A stretch of 64,000 nucleotides of DNA, taken from contig CAZWRV010000016.1 of NCBI GenBank assembly GCA_964636325.1, positions 1-64,000 on the forward strand, read 5' to 3'. Both the position numbers and the translations under genes were made by a program. The first letter of the stretch is position 1; each line of letters opens with the position of its first letter. This DNA comes from CAZWRV01 sp964636325. Lineage in GTDB: Bacteria > Verrucomicrobiota > Lentisphaeria > Victivallales > GWF2-50-93. The notes beneath the pieces were generated by a model. The model did no database searches. It was not told the origin of the DNA and saw only the letters and a program-made list of their open reading frames with translations. Shown one piece after another: positions 10,068-17,697 of the stretch.

Positions 10068-11210
10068 TTATTCTCGACTGCTACCGACCGCAATCGACTG
10101 CAATCGACGGCGTTCGACTGATTTTATCCCGTCCCCGGCCAAAGCTGTTATCAGCTTTGCATGCAGGACCGGGCTGTCTGTAGTCGCGTCCTGTCCGTCC
10201 AGCAGCTTGAGCATGCGTTTCCCGAGAATCGCAGCAAAGGCGTCCGGATCGACTTCCAGGCGGTCCACCGGAAACGGATAGAAGAGGCCGCTGCCCTTGT
10301 TGCTGTGGGTGACGATCCGCAGTTTCTCGGGGACCGCAATTCCGAGAGCTAGGATCGCCTTGGAGGCGTCGTTGAAGAGAACGTCGTCGGTGACCAGCAG
10401 GCCGTCCGGCTTCTCGCGCCGCGCCGCCCATATTTCTCGGAACATCTCCCAGCCCGTGCCCGGCAGCTTAGGCTCAAGGTCGCCACGGCACCATTCCGGC
10501 TTATAAACCAATCCCGTCCCTGCGAATTCCGCAGCCAAAATATCCGGCGGCGCTTCAGTCCCCCACGGAACCACGACTTGTCCCAGCACGGCCACGCGGC
10601 GGCAGCCGAGTTCGCGAAGGCGCTGAAATCCTTCGGCGCGCATTCTGGCATAGTCGATACACGCGTAGTTGTGCGGGACATGGGGCAGGTTTTTATCGGC
10701 GACGGCGGCGCGCAGTCGGTCATGGAGGCGCTCGCTGTTGAATTCGATAACTCCGCTTAGTCGGTCAGCCTTTATGTCGTGGAAAAAATCGCCGCAGACG
10801 TTCTCAGCGTTCACCTCAGCCTTTCCTTCATTTGACAGTCCGAAATAGATGCGCGAAGCAATGCCATTATCCTGTAGCAGAATCCGAAGCGCCTGCGGGA
10901 CGCGCCGGAAGAAGTGCGAGCAGTTCGGCTGAGTATAGTCGAATTCCGAGAATATGGCCACATGCCTGCCAAGACTGGGGTTCGGGGCGACGAAAGTTCC
11001 GCTGCCGTGCCGGGCCACGATGTGGCCGCCCTTGGCGAGCAGCCTGAAGCTGTGGCGAACGGTGGCGACACTCACCTTGTAGCGCCTGGCCAAAGTGCGC
11101 AGACCTTCGAGCTTCTGCCCGGGCTTCAGATCGTTCTGCTTTATTTCACGTATCAGCCTTGCCGCCAATGCATGCGAAGGGGCATGCGCCGTCTCCTCGG
11201 ATATAATCAT
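10068..11210 (-). CDS. GntR-type HTH / LacI-type sugar-binding transcriptional regulator
   Basis: A 380-aa regulator. Residues 1-75 form a GntR winged helix ('LKPGQKLEGLRTLARRYKVS' followed by 'GSGTFVAP'), and about 85-360 form a LacI/periplasmic-binding-protein-like effector domain. The ATG at 11210 is chosen because the HTH begins 15 residues later; the upstream in-frame region to 11534 encodes low-complexity peptide from a repeat. The last ~17 codons read through the decamer array at 10075-10120, so the C-terminus may have been extended by that insertion. It probably responds to a sugar released by the downstream hydrolases and controls the leftward block. Direct repeats over its own promoter suggest autoregulation. 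Confidence 0.88.
   Translation of the reverse strand: MIISEETAHAPSHALAARLIREIKQNDLKPGQKLEGLRTLARRYKVSVATVRHSFRLLAKGGHIVARHGSGTFVAPNPSLGRHVAIFSEFDYTQPNCSHFFRRVPQALRILLQDNGIASRIYFGLSNEGKAEVNAENVCGDFFHDIKADRLSGVIEFNSERLHDRLRAAVADKNLPHVPHNYACIDYARMRAEGFQRLRELGCRRVAVLGQVVVPWGTEAPPDILAAEFAGTGLVYKPEWCRGDLEPKLPGTGWEMFREIWAARREKPDGLLVTDDVLFNDASKAILALGIAVPEKLRIVTHSNKGSGLFYPFPVDRLEVDPDAFAAILGKRMLKLLDGQDATTDSPVLHAKLITALAGDGIKSVERRRLQSIAVGSSRE
10075..10120. repeat. Iterated 10-bp word array inside the 3' end of the regulator
   Basis: Units begin at exactly 10075, 10085, 10095, 10105 and 10115: CGACTGCTAC, CGACCGCAAT, CGACTGCAAT, CGACGGCGTT, CGACTG. The array overlaps the last codons of the regulator and lies 20 bp before the pseudopilin start. 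With 9106-9150 it brackets the pseudopilin gene in direct orientation. Confidence 0.7.
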
Positions 11211-11244
11211 ATAAGTTCGCTCTTGTTTCAGATTTTTCTGGCAT

Positions 11245-11293
11245 GACACACTACGACACAGCATATTATGACACAGCGCGACACAGTTGTCAA
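11245..11293 (-). promoter_or_regulatory. Promoter and phased operator repeats of the first regulator
   Basis: Read on the minus strand, TTGACA (11293-11288) is followed after 17 bp by CATAAT (11270-11265). GACACA words on the plus strand begin at 11245, 11255, 11270 and 11280, so the spacings are 10, 15 and 10 bp. They cover the spacer and the region just downstream of the -10 box. The layout fits a repressor binding on one DNA face and blocking its own promoter. Confidence 0.7.
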
Positions 11294-11340
11294 GGGGGTT
11301 CTGGACGAAAAATGGCTTTATCACATTGGGCAAGTAATCC

Positions 11341-11454
11341 CTCAGTCTTTCCTCGGAGACAATCGGTGTCGGAATCGCTATCGGTGTCGAAGATATAAAC
11401 TGGAAATCGATCCCGATCCCGATACCGATAGCGACCCCGAAAGCAAAGACTGAG
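11341..11454. repeat. 114-bp palindromic element of iterated ATCGGT-like words
   Basis: The ends are perfect inverted repeats: CTCAGTCTTT at 11341-11350 and AAAGACTGAG at 11445-11454. Inside, the left half is built from ATCGGTGTCGGAATCGCTATCGG-like words and the right half from their complement (CCGATACCGATAGCGA), so most of the element can fold back on itself. It holds no gene. It sits between the divergent regulator and nqr operon and looks like a small non-coding mobile palindrome. Confidence 0.65.
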
Positions 11455-11463
11455 CCATTGCTT

Positions 11464-11492
11464 GAGCAAGATACGTCCGGAGCATCTTGCTC
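11464..11492. other. 9-bp stem-loop upstream of the nqr operon
   Basis: GAGCAAGAT at 11464-11472 and ATCTTGCTC at 11484-11492 are perfect inverted repeats with an 11-nt loop. It directly follows the palindromic element and precedes the probable nqr promoter. I see nothing further in the spacer until 11598. Confidence 0.45.
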
Positions 11493-11597
11493 CGGGCGCC
11501 TCATCTCCCCGTATCTCGAACTCGAACAGCACACCAGCCTCCTTTTCTTGCTCGAAGATTGCGTCCGGCTATTTTCTTCCAGGGTGCCAGATCAGGC

Positions 11598-11626
11598 TTG
11601 AACTAGTGGCCCGCGACCCTTAAATT
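11598..11626 (+). promoter_or_regulatory. Probable promoter of the nqr operon
   Basis: TTGAAC at 11598-11603 and TAAATT at 11621-11626 are separated by 17 bp. The nqrB start lies 50 bp downstream at 11677. Confidence 0.5.
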
Positions 11627-11676
11627 TCCGGTCAAGATTGCAACCTTTTGATAAATATTCACACTCGCGGAGTATC

Positions 11677-12717
11677 ATGACGCCAAAGAAGGGGCTGGCA
11701 AAATATCTTCTGAAGCAACCCATCAACAGGCGTGTGCTTGCCGCGTTGTCTCCGTGCGTCCTTGCCGCGATTTATTTTTACGGGTGGAGAAGCCTGGCCA
11801 TGGTGCTTTGGGCGGCGGCCGTGGGATTCATGGCGGAATACGCCTTCACAAGCCGCCGCAAGGAGCCGGTCAGCGAGGCGGTCTTCGTGACGAGCACCAT
11901 CTTCGCGCTCATAATGCCGCCGACGGTCCCCTGGCATATGATGGCGATAGGAATGATATTCGCAATCGTCTTCACCAAGGAGGTCTTCGGGGGATATGGC
12001 AGGAACGTCTTCAATCCCGCGATGGCGGGGTTCTGCTTCATATATATATGCTTCCCCGTCGCCCTGACCTCGACCTGGGTCATCCCGGCTGCGGGGCCTA
12101 TGGGGGCATTGAAGCGATGGAGCGCCGCGTCCGTGCCCGACGCGGTGACATCCGCTACACCGATGTCGAACCTGAAGGCCGGAAAGCTGATACTGGGCGG
12201 CCCGCAGGACCTCGCCTCCGGCGAAATCCCCCGCGAAATTCCCGAGGGGGGGAATGCGCACGTCGAAAAAAGAGTCTTCCTCAAAGGGCTTCTTTTCGGA
12301 AAGATCAGCGGAACGATGGGTGTCACCAGCGTCATCGCGGTCTGCATCGGCGGGATCTACCTGTTCATCACAAAAACGGCGAACCGCAGCATCATAGTGT
12401 CCTTGATTGCCACCTACGCGCTGCTCAGCCAGACGCTCTTCTGGCTCGGAGTGAAGCCAGTCCCCGAGGCGTGGGCCGCGGTTCTTGGCGGAGGCTTCCT
12501 CTTCGGAGCCTTCTTCATGGCGACGGATCCGGTCAGCGCGCCCAAGACGGACGAGGGCAGGATCGTCTACGGAATTGTCATAGGTGTCCTGACAGTGGTG
12601 ATATATAATTTCAGCATATTCAACGGCGGTCTCATGTTTTCGATTTTGATTGGAAACATGTTCGTCCCGACAATAGATCAGGCGGTGCGCGGAATCAAGG
12701 AGGCAAGGAAGGCATAG
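11677..12717 (+). CDS. nqrB: Na+-translocating NADH:quinone reductase subunit B
   Basis: A 346-aa integral membrane subunit of the Na+-NQR complex, with about ten hydrophobic segments and 'MATDPVSAPKTDEGR' typical of the NqrB/RnfD family. The ATG at 11677 is preferred to the TTG at 11638 because CGGAG lies 6-7 bp upstream. The covalent-FMN motif, normally Dxx(S/T)GAT, reads D155-A-V-T-S-A-T161, with Ser in place of Gly; Thr161 is the expected FMN attachment site. NqrB and RnfD are homologous. I call NqrB because the last gene is an NqrF-type reductase and nqrD and nqrE are closest to NQR subunits. It is the first gene of nqrBCDEF; no nqrA lies upstream. Confidence 0.85.
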   Translation: MTPKKGLAKYLLKQPINRRVLAALSPCVLAAIYFYGWRSLAMVLWAAAVGFMAEYAFTSRRKEPVSEAVFVTSTIFALIMPPTVPWHMMAIGMIFAIVFTKEVFGGYGRNVFNPAMAGFCFIYICFPVALTSTWVIPAAGPMGALKRWSAASVPDAVTSATPMSNLKAGKLILGGPQDLASGEIPREIPEGGNAHVEKRVFLKGLLFGKISGTMGVTSVIAVCIGGIYLFITKTANRSIIVSLIATYALLSQTLFWLGVKPVPEAWAAVLGGGFLFGAFFMATDPVSAPKTDEGRIVYGIVIGVLTVVIYNFSIFNGGLMFSILIGNMFVPTIDQAVRGIKEARKA

Positions 12718-13338
12718 ATGGGCTCCGAGATGACAGAAAAGCGCTGGTACCCCGTGCTGTTCATGCTTGTGGCATCCCTGCTATTCAGTTCGGTAATCAT
12801 CGGCTTCAGCATTGCGACGGAGCGGCAGGTGAAGGCCAACGAGAAGATCGCCGTCGAAAGGGCGATACTCGAGGTTCTCTACGGCAAGACGGACACGGGG
12901 CTCTCGGGCAAGGAGATACACCGCCAGTTCAACGAGAAGGTGGCCGCTCCGGACGAGTCGTCCGCAGGCGCCTATGTGCTCAAGGAGAACGGAGAGGTGA
13001 AGGCCTACGCAGTCCCCTTCGAAGGGCGAGGATTCTGGGCGTACATTAAAGGATTCATCGGTGTCGCGGAGGACAGGAAGACCGTCACCGGCATAGCCTT
13101 CTACGAGCAGAGCGAGACTCCCGGCCTGGGCGCAGAGATCTCACATCCGCCGTTCCGCGGACAGTTCAAGGGGAAAGTCATGGCCTCGGACAAGCGACGG
13201 CCGCTCCAATTCAAGAGGCCGGGCGAAGCGCTCGACGAGGCCAGCGTCCATGCCGTGACCGGGGCTACCCAGACTTGCACACGGCTGCAGCGCATTGTCA
13301 ACGAAGCTCTTGCAAATTGGCGGGAGAAAATGAAATGA
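12718..13338 (+). CDS. nqrC: Na+-translocating NADH:quinone reductase subunit C
   Basis: A 206-aa FMN-bearing subunit with one N-terminal transmembrane helix (about residues 10-33) and an extracytoplasmic FMN-binding domain. 'EQSETPGLGAEI' is the conserved NqrC/RnfG block. The flavinylation motif is VTGAT with Thr184 as the attachment site; the Asp usually three residues before the Thr/Ser is His178 here. The start codon abuts the nqrB stop, so the two are translationally linked. The protein is shorter than typical NqrC (about 260 aa) and near RnfG length. The assignment rests on the operon context. Confidence 0.84.
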   Translation: MGSEMTEKRWYPVLFMLVASLLFSSVIIGFSIATERQVKANEKIAVERAILEVLYGKTDTGLSGKEIHRQFNEKVAAPDESSAGAYVLKENGEVKAYAVPFEGRGFWAYIKGFIGVAEDRKTVTGIAFYEQSETPGLGAEISHPPFRGQFKGKVMASDKRRPLQFKRPGEALDEASVHAVTGATQTCTRLQRIVNEALANWREKMK

Positions 13339-13958
13339 ACAGCGGGAACAAGGAACTTATGCTCGAAGGGCTCTGGAGGAACAACCCCATCTTCTTCCAG
13401 GTCCTGGGCATCTGCAGCACCTTGGCCGTGACCAACCTCGTGCTCAACACGGCGGTCATGTGCGCGGCGCTCGTCTTCACGCTGTCGCTCAGCGCCGCGA
13501 CAGTTTCGCTGCTCCGGGCATACACGCCTCGCAGCATTCGGATGATGGTGGAGACGCTGATAATCGCGTCCTACGTGATTGTCGTGGACATACTGCTGAA
13601 GGCGTACTGGCCGCAGATGAGCCGCAACCTCGGCCCGTATGTCGGGCTGATCATCACCAACTGCATCGTCATGGGCCGCTGCGAGGCGTGTGCGATTTCC
13701 AACCCTCCGGGGAAGGCGTTCCTAGACGGGGCATGGAACGCCCTGGGGTATTCGTATGTGCTGCTCATCATTGCCACGTTCCGCGAGGTCCTCGGTATGG
13801 GCACCTTCCTCGGGGCGGCGGTGCCGTATTTCAGCGGCCCCCACTGGGACAAGTGGACGATCATGGTAATGCCGCCCGGCGCCTTCTTCATGCTTGCGAT
13901 CGTCACCTGGTTCTTCCGTTCCATTCAGACAAGGAGGAGCGCTGGAAATGGACATTGA
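13335..13958 (+). CDS. nqrD: Na+-translocating NADH:quinone reductase subunit D
   Basis: A 207-aa polytopic membrane subunit. The ATG at 13335 overlaps the nqrC stop by 4 nt (ATGA) and has GGGAG upstream. 'NNPIFFQVLGICSTLAVTN' and 'GLIITNCIVMGRCEA' match NqrD closely. The Cys residues in 'GICS' and 'NCIVMG' are the positions that, with NqrE, hold the intramembrane iron centre. It takes part in electron transfer across the membrane coupled to Na+ export. It overlaps nqrE by 11 nt. Confidence 0.92.
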   Translation: MNSGNKELMLEGLWRNNPIFFQVLGICSTLAVTNLVLNTAVMCAALVFTLSLSAATVSLLRAYTPRSIRMMVETLIIASYVIVVDILLKAYWPQMSRNLGPYVGLIITNCIVMGRCEACAISNPPGKAFLDGAWNALGYSYVLLIIATFREVLGMGTFLGAAVPYFSGPHWDKWTIMVMPPGAFFMLAIVTWFFRSIQTRRSAGNGH

Positions 13959-14550
13959 AGGGCAGATGTGGCAGGCCTTCGTCGTCTGCATCTCCGCGGT
14001 TTTCACGCAGAACATGGTGCTCTCCTATTTCCTGGGGCTGTGCCCGTTCCTCGGGGTGTCGCGGGAGCTGAAGGCGTCCCTGGGACTGGGCGCCGCGGTG
14101 ATATTCGTCCTCACGACCACGGTCGCGCTGAACTGGGCGGTGTATCACCTGGTGCTCGTTCCGTTGCACCTGGAGTTCTTCCGCTTCATCATGTTCATCA
14201 TAATCATAGCCGCGTTCGTCCAGTTCGTGGAGATGCTGGTGGACCGCTTTTCTCCGGCGCTCTACAGGACGCTGGGCGTCTTCCTTCCGCTGATCACTGT
14301 GAACTGCGCGATTCTCGGCGCCTGCCTCTTCATGGTGATACGCGACTACTCGTTCATCGTCACCGTAGGCTACGGGGTTGGCAGCGGGATCGGATGGTTC
14401 CTTGCGATAGTCGCGATGGCGGGGATCAGGCAGAAGCTTGCCGCCGACCGCATACCGGCGGGCCTGCAGGGGCCCGGCATAGCCCTGATAATAGCGGGGC
14501 TTATGGCCCTTGCGTTCATGGGGTTCACAGGAGTCCTGCAAGGAAGCTAA
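13948..14550 (+). CDS. nqrE: Na+-translocating NADH:quinone reductase subunit E
   Basis: A 200-aa, six-helix membrane subunit. The ATG at 13948 has AAGGAGG upstream and overlaps nqrD. 'TQNMVLSYFLGLCPFLGVS', 'LGVFLPLITVNCAILGA' and 'YGVGSGIGWFLAIVAMA' are the conserved NqrE blocks, including the two Cys residues that pair with those of NqrD around the membrane Fe centre. It is nearly full length for the family (about 200 aa). It acts in the inner membrane as part of the ion-translocating core. Confidence 0.93.
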   Translation: MDIEGQMWQAFVVCISAVFTQNMVLSYFLGLCPFLGVSRELKASLGLGAAVIFVLTTTVALNWAVYHLVLVPLHLEFFRFIMFIIIIAAFVQFVEMLVDRFSPALYRTLGVFLPLITVNCAILGACLFMVIRDYSFIVTVGYGVGSGIGWFLAIVAMAGIRQKLAADRIPAGLQGPGIALIIAGLMALAFMGFTGVLQGS

Positions 14551-14553
14551 GCT

Positions 14554-15657
14554 ATGTTCCTCACGTTCCTCATTTCGGTGCTTGTAGTCAGCGGAATATT
14601 CGCCGCATTGGCCGCGCTTCTGGCGCTCTGCGAATATTTCGTCTCCGACTACGGCGAATGCAAAATCTGCATCAACGGGAAAAGGGAGCTGAAAGTTTCC
14701 GGCGGCGGGAAGCTGCTCTCGGCACTGACCGCGGAAAAGATTTTCATACCCAGCGCCTGCGGCGGCAGGGGCACATGCGGCTGCTGCAAGGTCAAAGTGC
14801 TTGAGGGCGGCGGAGACGTCCTCCCCACGGAAGAGCCCTTCCTTACAAAGGAGGAGAAGGACGCGAAATTCCGCCTCTCATGCCAGGTCAAGCTGCGGAA
14901 CGACTTGAGCATCAGCATACCCGAGGAGTTATTTGCCATACGGGAATACCGGTGCCGATGCGCCAAAATATACGAACTCACATGCGACATGAGGCTTTTC
15001 ACTTTTGAACTGGTCGATCCGCCTGAAATAGATTATGTGCCCGGCCAGTTCCTGCAGCTTCTGACACCCCGCTACAAAGGAAGCTCCGAGGAGGTCTACC
15101 GCGCCTATTCGATAGCGTCGGATCCGGAAGACAAAAAGGCGGTGGACTTGGTCATAAGGCTTGTTCCCGGCGGCATCTGCACAACCTACTGCTTCAAGTA
15201 TCTCAAGGAAGGGGATGCGGTCAGGTTCAACGGGCCGTACGGTCAATTCAGGCTCAGCGGCACCGACGCGGAAATCATATTCATCGCGGGCGGTTCCGGC
15301 ATAGCCCCGATACGATGCATGCTCCTCGACATGAGAAACAGAAAGGTTGAGCGGAAGGCGACATTCTTTTTCGGCGCAAACCAAGTCTCGGACCTGTGTT
15401 TCATAGACGAAATGAAGGGCTTGGAGGCCAAGCTGCCGGATTTCAAGTTCGTCCCCGTTGTTGCCAGGCCCGCCGAGGGTGAGAAATGGGACGGAGAGAC
15501 CGGGCTTGTAACCGAGGCGCTCCAGAGAAGCTTCAAAGATGCAGGGGGCTGCGAAGCCTATCTCTGCGGAAGCCCGGGCATGATCGACGCATCCATAAAA
15601 GTCCTGAAAAATATCGGCGTGACGGAAGACAGGATATTCTATGACAAGTTCGCTTGA
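14554..15657 (+). CDS. nqrF: Na+-translocating NADH:quinone reductase subunit F
   Basis: A 367-aa NADH dehydrogenase subunit with one N-terminal membrane helix (residues 2-28). A [2Fe-2S] ferredoxin domain follows with C69-x5-C75-x2-C78 and C110. Next is a ferredoxin-reductase module with an FAD motif ('YRAYSIAS') and an NAD-binding motif ('GGSGIAPIRCM'), ending in 'IFYDKFA'. It accepts electrons from NADH and passes them through FAD and the 2Fe-2S cluster to the membrane subunits. At 367 aa it is somewhat shorter than the usual ~407. AAGGAAG precedes the start, and 3 bp separate it from nqrE. Confidence 0.93.
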   Translation: MFLTFLISVLVVSGIFAALAALLALCEYFVSDYGECKICINGKRELKVSGGGKLLSALTAEKIFIPSACGGRGTCGCCKVKVLEGGGDVLPTEEPFLTKEEKDAKFRLSCQVKLRNDLSISIPEELFAIREYRCRCAKIYELTCDMRLFTFELVDPPEIDYVPGQFLQLLTPRYKGSSEEVYRAYSIASDPEDKKAVDLVIRLVPGGICTTYCFKYLKEGDAVRFNGPYGQFRLSGTDAEIIFIAGGSGIAPIRCMLLDMRNRKVERKATFFFGANQVSDLCFIDEMKGLEAKLPDFKFVPVVARPAEGEKWDGETGLVTEALQRSFKDAGGCEAYLCGSPGMIDASIKVLKNIGVTEDRIFYDKFA

Positions 15658-15687
15658 TTAACAGGCGACCGCAACATCAGGTGGAAA

Positions 15688-16146
15688 ATGAAGAATACCA
15701 GGCAGGTCGATGAATTCGAGAAGCTGCTGAAGTCCGACGTGATAGTCTCCGGCGGCTTCCTCGGCGACGACATCCGCAGCCACATCGAGATAATCGAATC
15801 GGACAGGGCGGAGCTTTCCACCCTGAACGTCACCGCCGCGGAACTCTCGGAGAAAATGAGACAGGTATCCGCAAAGGCCGCCGAGGGCCTCGGCACCTGG
15901 ATCAAAATCGACGCCAGGACAGATGCCAAGGTCGACGAGGCGAGGGGCGCCCTGATCTGCCCCTGGCCGCATCAGGCGGGCCCTTTTGCAAAACGCGTGA
16001 CAAACGTCAGACGCAACGACACCGGGCAGGAAATCCGCTGGAGCGACCTCAACATACACCTCATCGCCGAACACTCCTTCTTCGAGGGCAGGGGCTCAAG
16101 CTTCCGGGTCGACCCCCGCAGCCTCTTCGAGATTCTGTTCTGCTAA
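15688..16146 (+). CDS. Conserved-looking 152-aa protein at the end of the nqr operon
   Basis: I do not recognise this gene. It starts 30 bp after nqrF with AGGTGG before the ATG, on the same strand and with no terminator between, so it is probably the last gene of the nqr transcript. The protein is soluble, with no signal peptide or membrane helix. The first ~85 residues are helical and charged; the second half contains 'CPWPHQAGPF' and ends '...LFEILFC' with a C-terminal Cys. A role in NQR assembly or redox sensing would be a guess. It ends 14 bp before the stop of the convergent gene. Confidence 0.72.
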   Translation: MKNTRQVDEFEKLLKSDVIVSGGFLGDDIRSHIEIIESDRAELSTLNVTAAELSEKMRQVSAKAAEGLGTWIKIDARTDAKVDEARGALICPWPHQAGPFAKRVTNVRRNDTGQEIRWSDLNIHLIAEHSFFEGRGSSFRVDPRSLFEILFC

Positions 16147-16160
16147 GAGGCGAATTCAGT

Positions 16161-17687
16161 TTACCCGTCATCCCGACAATTTTCGAATATCTGCTCCCAG
16201 CGGACCTTGCTGAAGTATGCGGTGCCGCGGCCCTGGAAGCGGAGGTGGAGGCAGGCGTTGAGGACGTAGCTCGGCGCGGTGGTGACCAGTTCGATTTTGG
16301 TCCATGGAACCTTCTGAGCATAGGCGAAGCTGCGAAGGCTGAAGAACGCCGGGCTCCAGCCGCCGTCGACGTTAGACCTGGACGATACGGAGGCCGGGCC
16401 GTTGAACTGGTGGAATGTCACGCCTACCTGCGGGCCTGAACTGTTCCCGTTCCATTCAAGGTTCTCGACCCTCACCCAGGCGGAGAGGCGGTATTTCCCG
16501 CCGGGGACGAACGGGTTGCCCCACTGCGAAGGTCCGAGCGAGCCTTGCTGCCATTCTCCGATCGAGCTGAAGTTGTTGCGGATTATCAGGCAGCCGGTCC
16601 CTGGAGTTTTCCCTCCTTTGCGGTCCCAGGAGCATCCTTCGCTTGTCGGCGTCCAAGCCTGAGCGTCGAGTCGGTCGAGCGCGGAGACTGTGAACGTGTT
16701 CTCCGGCTCCTCGTATGCGGGCAGGTTGGCGAAGAAGAATTCGCGTTCAGTGAGTTCGATGGGCTTCGCCTTTCTCAAGATTGGCGCAGTCTCGACGGCA
16801 TCAGCGAGCCGCCACAGCGTTTCAGCGCGGATTTCCGTGCCCTTCTTCAGTATTCCGTTTTTCAAGAATGGCCCGAGGTCGAGCCAGAAATGGTAGTCCA
16901 TGCCCCACTCGCAGACGTGGTGGAAGTGGGAAGGCGCGTCGCATTCGCCAGCCAGCGCCTCCCCGTTTTCCTTGAGCAGATAGAGGATTCCCTTGGGATG
17001 GCAGAGGCGGGCCCGGCGGTTGTCAATGGTCAGATGATGCCATTTCGTCTTGTTCAGATCCGATGAGGAAAAGCTGCCGTCGGGATTCTGGAAGATGATT
17101 GAAACGTAGCGGCGCCGCCAGTGTTTGCGGTAGCTCTCAGGGCCGACATATGGTTCGGGCTGGTGGAGCCAGTCGTGGGTCATCGGCACCGCAGGGCCGG
17201 AGGCACCGACAGGCTGCGGATCGGCATACTGGAGATATTTCCCTGGCTTGCCGTCAGGACGCGGGTAGTAGTAGATACGCAGGAACTTGTCGCTTTCATG
17301 AGTTCCAATTTTCAAATCCTCATGGATTTTAAGAATCATCTCCTGCGTCCACTCATAGCGATCTTCAACGAGCCTGACCGTGAGTATGTCGGTCTCGGTG
17401 AATTTATTCAACGGCGACGTTCCGATCCGGGTTGCGCTCGGCGTGATTTTCAGGCGCAGCATCCCCGGTTTGCTTTCCGCTTCGCAAGACACGTCGGTTA
17501 TAGTATTTGAATATGTGGAGAAGAGCGGAAGCACCGCGACTTCAGGTCCGCCGCCCGGCTTCATGCACTGCTCGCGGGCCCAGAATGCGCCGCCGAAATT
17601 CATCTGGTTCGACTGTAGCTTGAGTATCGGCCGGCCGTCATGAAGGATAGCCGCATCAGAACCGTTCCTGCTGAATGTGAAGGACAT
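16161..17687 (-). CDS. Unknown protein with C-terminal carbohydrate-binding-like domain
   Basis: A 508-aa protein. The ATG at 17687 is chosen because TAGGAG stands 8-9 bp upstream; the frame stays open to 17810, but that stretch overlaps the preceding gene and has no ribosome site. There is no signal peptide. Residues 1-330 are an unrecognised beta-rich domain with many Trp, His and Tyr ('FHHVCEWGMDYHFWLDLG'). Residues 350-500 look like a CBM4/9-type jelly roll ('GGKYRLSAWVRVENLEWNG'). The stop of the upstream gene (17698) overlaps this gene's Shine-Dalgarno, so the two are probably translated together. It is the last gene of its block and is convergent with the nqr operon. Confidence 0.75.
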   Translation of the reverse strand: MSFTFSRNGSDAAILHDGRPILKLQSNQMNFGGAFWAREQCMKPGGGPEVAVLPLFSTYSNTITDVSCEAESKPGMLRLKITPSATRIGTSPLNKFTETDILTVRLVEDRYEWTQEMILKIHEDLKIGTHESDKFLRIYYYPRPDGKPGKYLQYADPQPVGASGPAVPMTHDWLHQPEPYVGPESYRKHWRRRYVSIIFQNPDGSFSSSDLNKTKWHHLTIDNRRARLCHPKGILYLLKENGEALAGECDAPSHFHHVCEWGMDYHFWLDLGPFLKNGILKKGTEIRAETLWRLADAVETAPILRKAKPIELTEREFFFANLPAYEEPENTFTVSALDRLDAQAWTPTSEGCSWDRKGGKTPGTGCLIIRNNFSSIGEWQQGSLGPSQWGNPFVPGGKYRLSAWVRVENLEWNGNSSGPQVGVTFHQFNGPASVSSRSNVDGGWSPAFFSLRSFAYAQKVPWTKIELVTTAPSYVLNACLHLRFQGRGTAYFSKVRWEQIFENCRDDG

Positions 17688-17697
17688 TTTCAATCTC

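Noticed and set aside
11211..11534. Upstream extension of the first regulator to 11534
   Set aside because: The added residues are translated from the palindromic repeat and operator region; the HTH domain starts just after 11210.
13903..14541. Long minus-strand frames across nqrD and nqrE
   Set aside because: Composition is shadow-like and the plus strand encodes unmistakable nqr genes.
11677..15657. An rnf (ferredoxin:NAD) operon
   Set aside because: There is no RnfB or RnfC, and the last gene is an NqrF-type NADH reductase with a membrane anchor and [2Fe-2S] domain, so nqr fits better.
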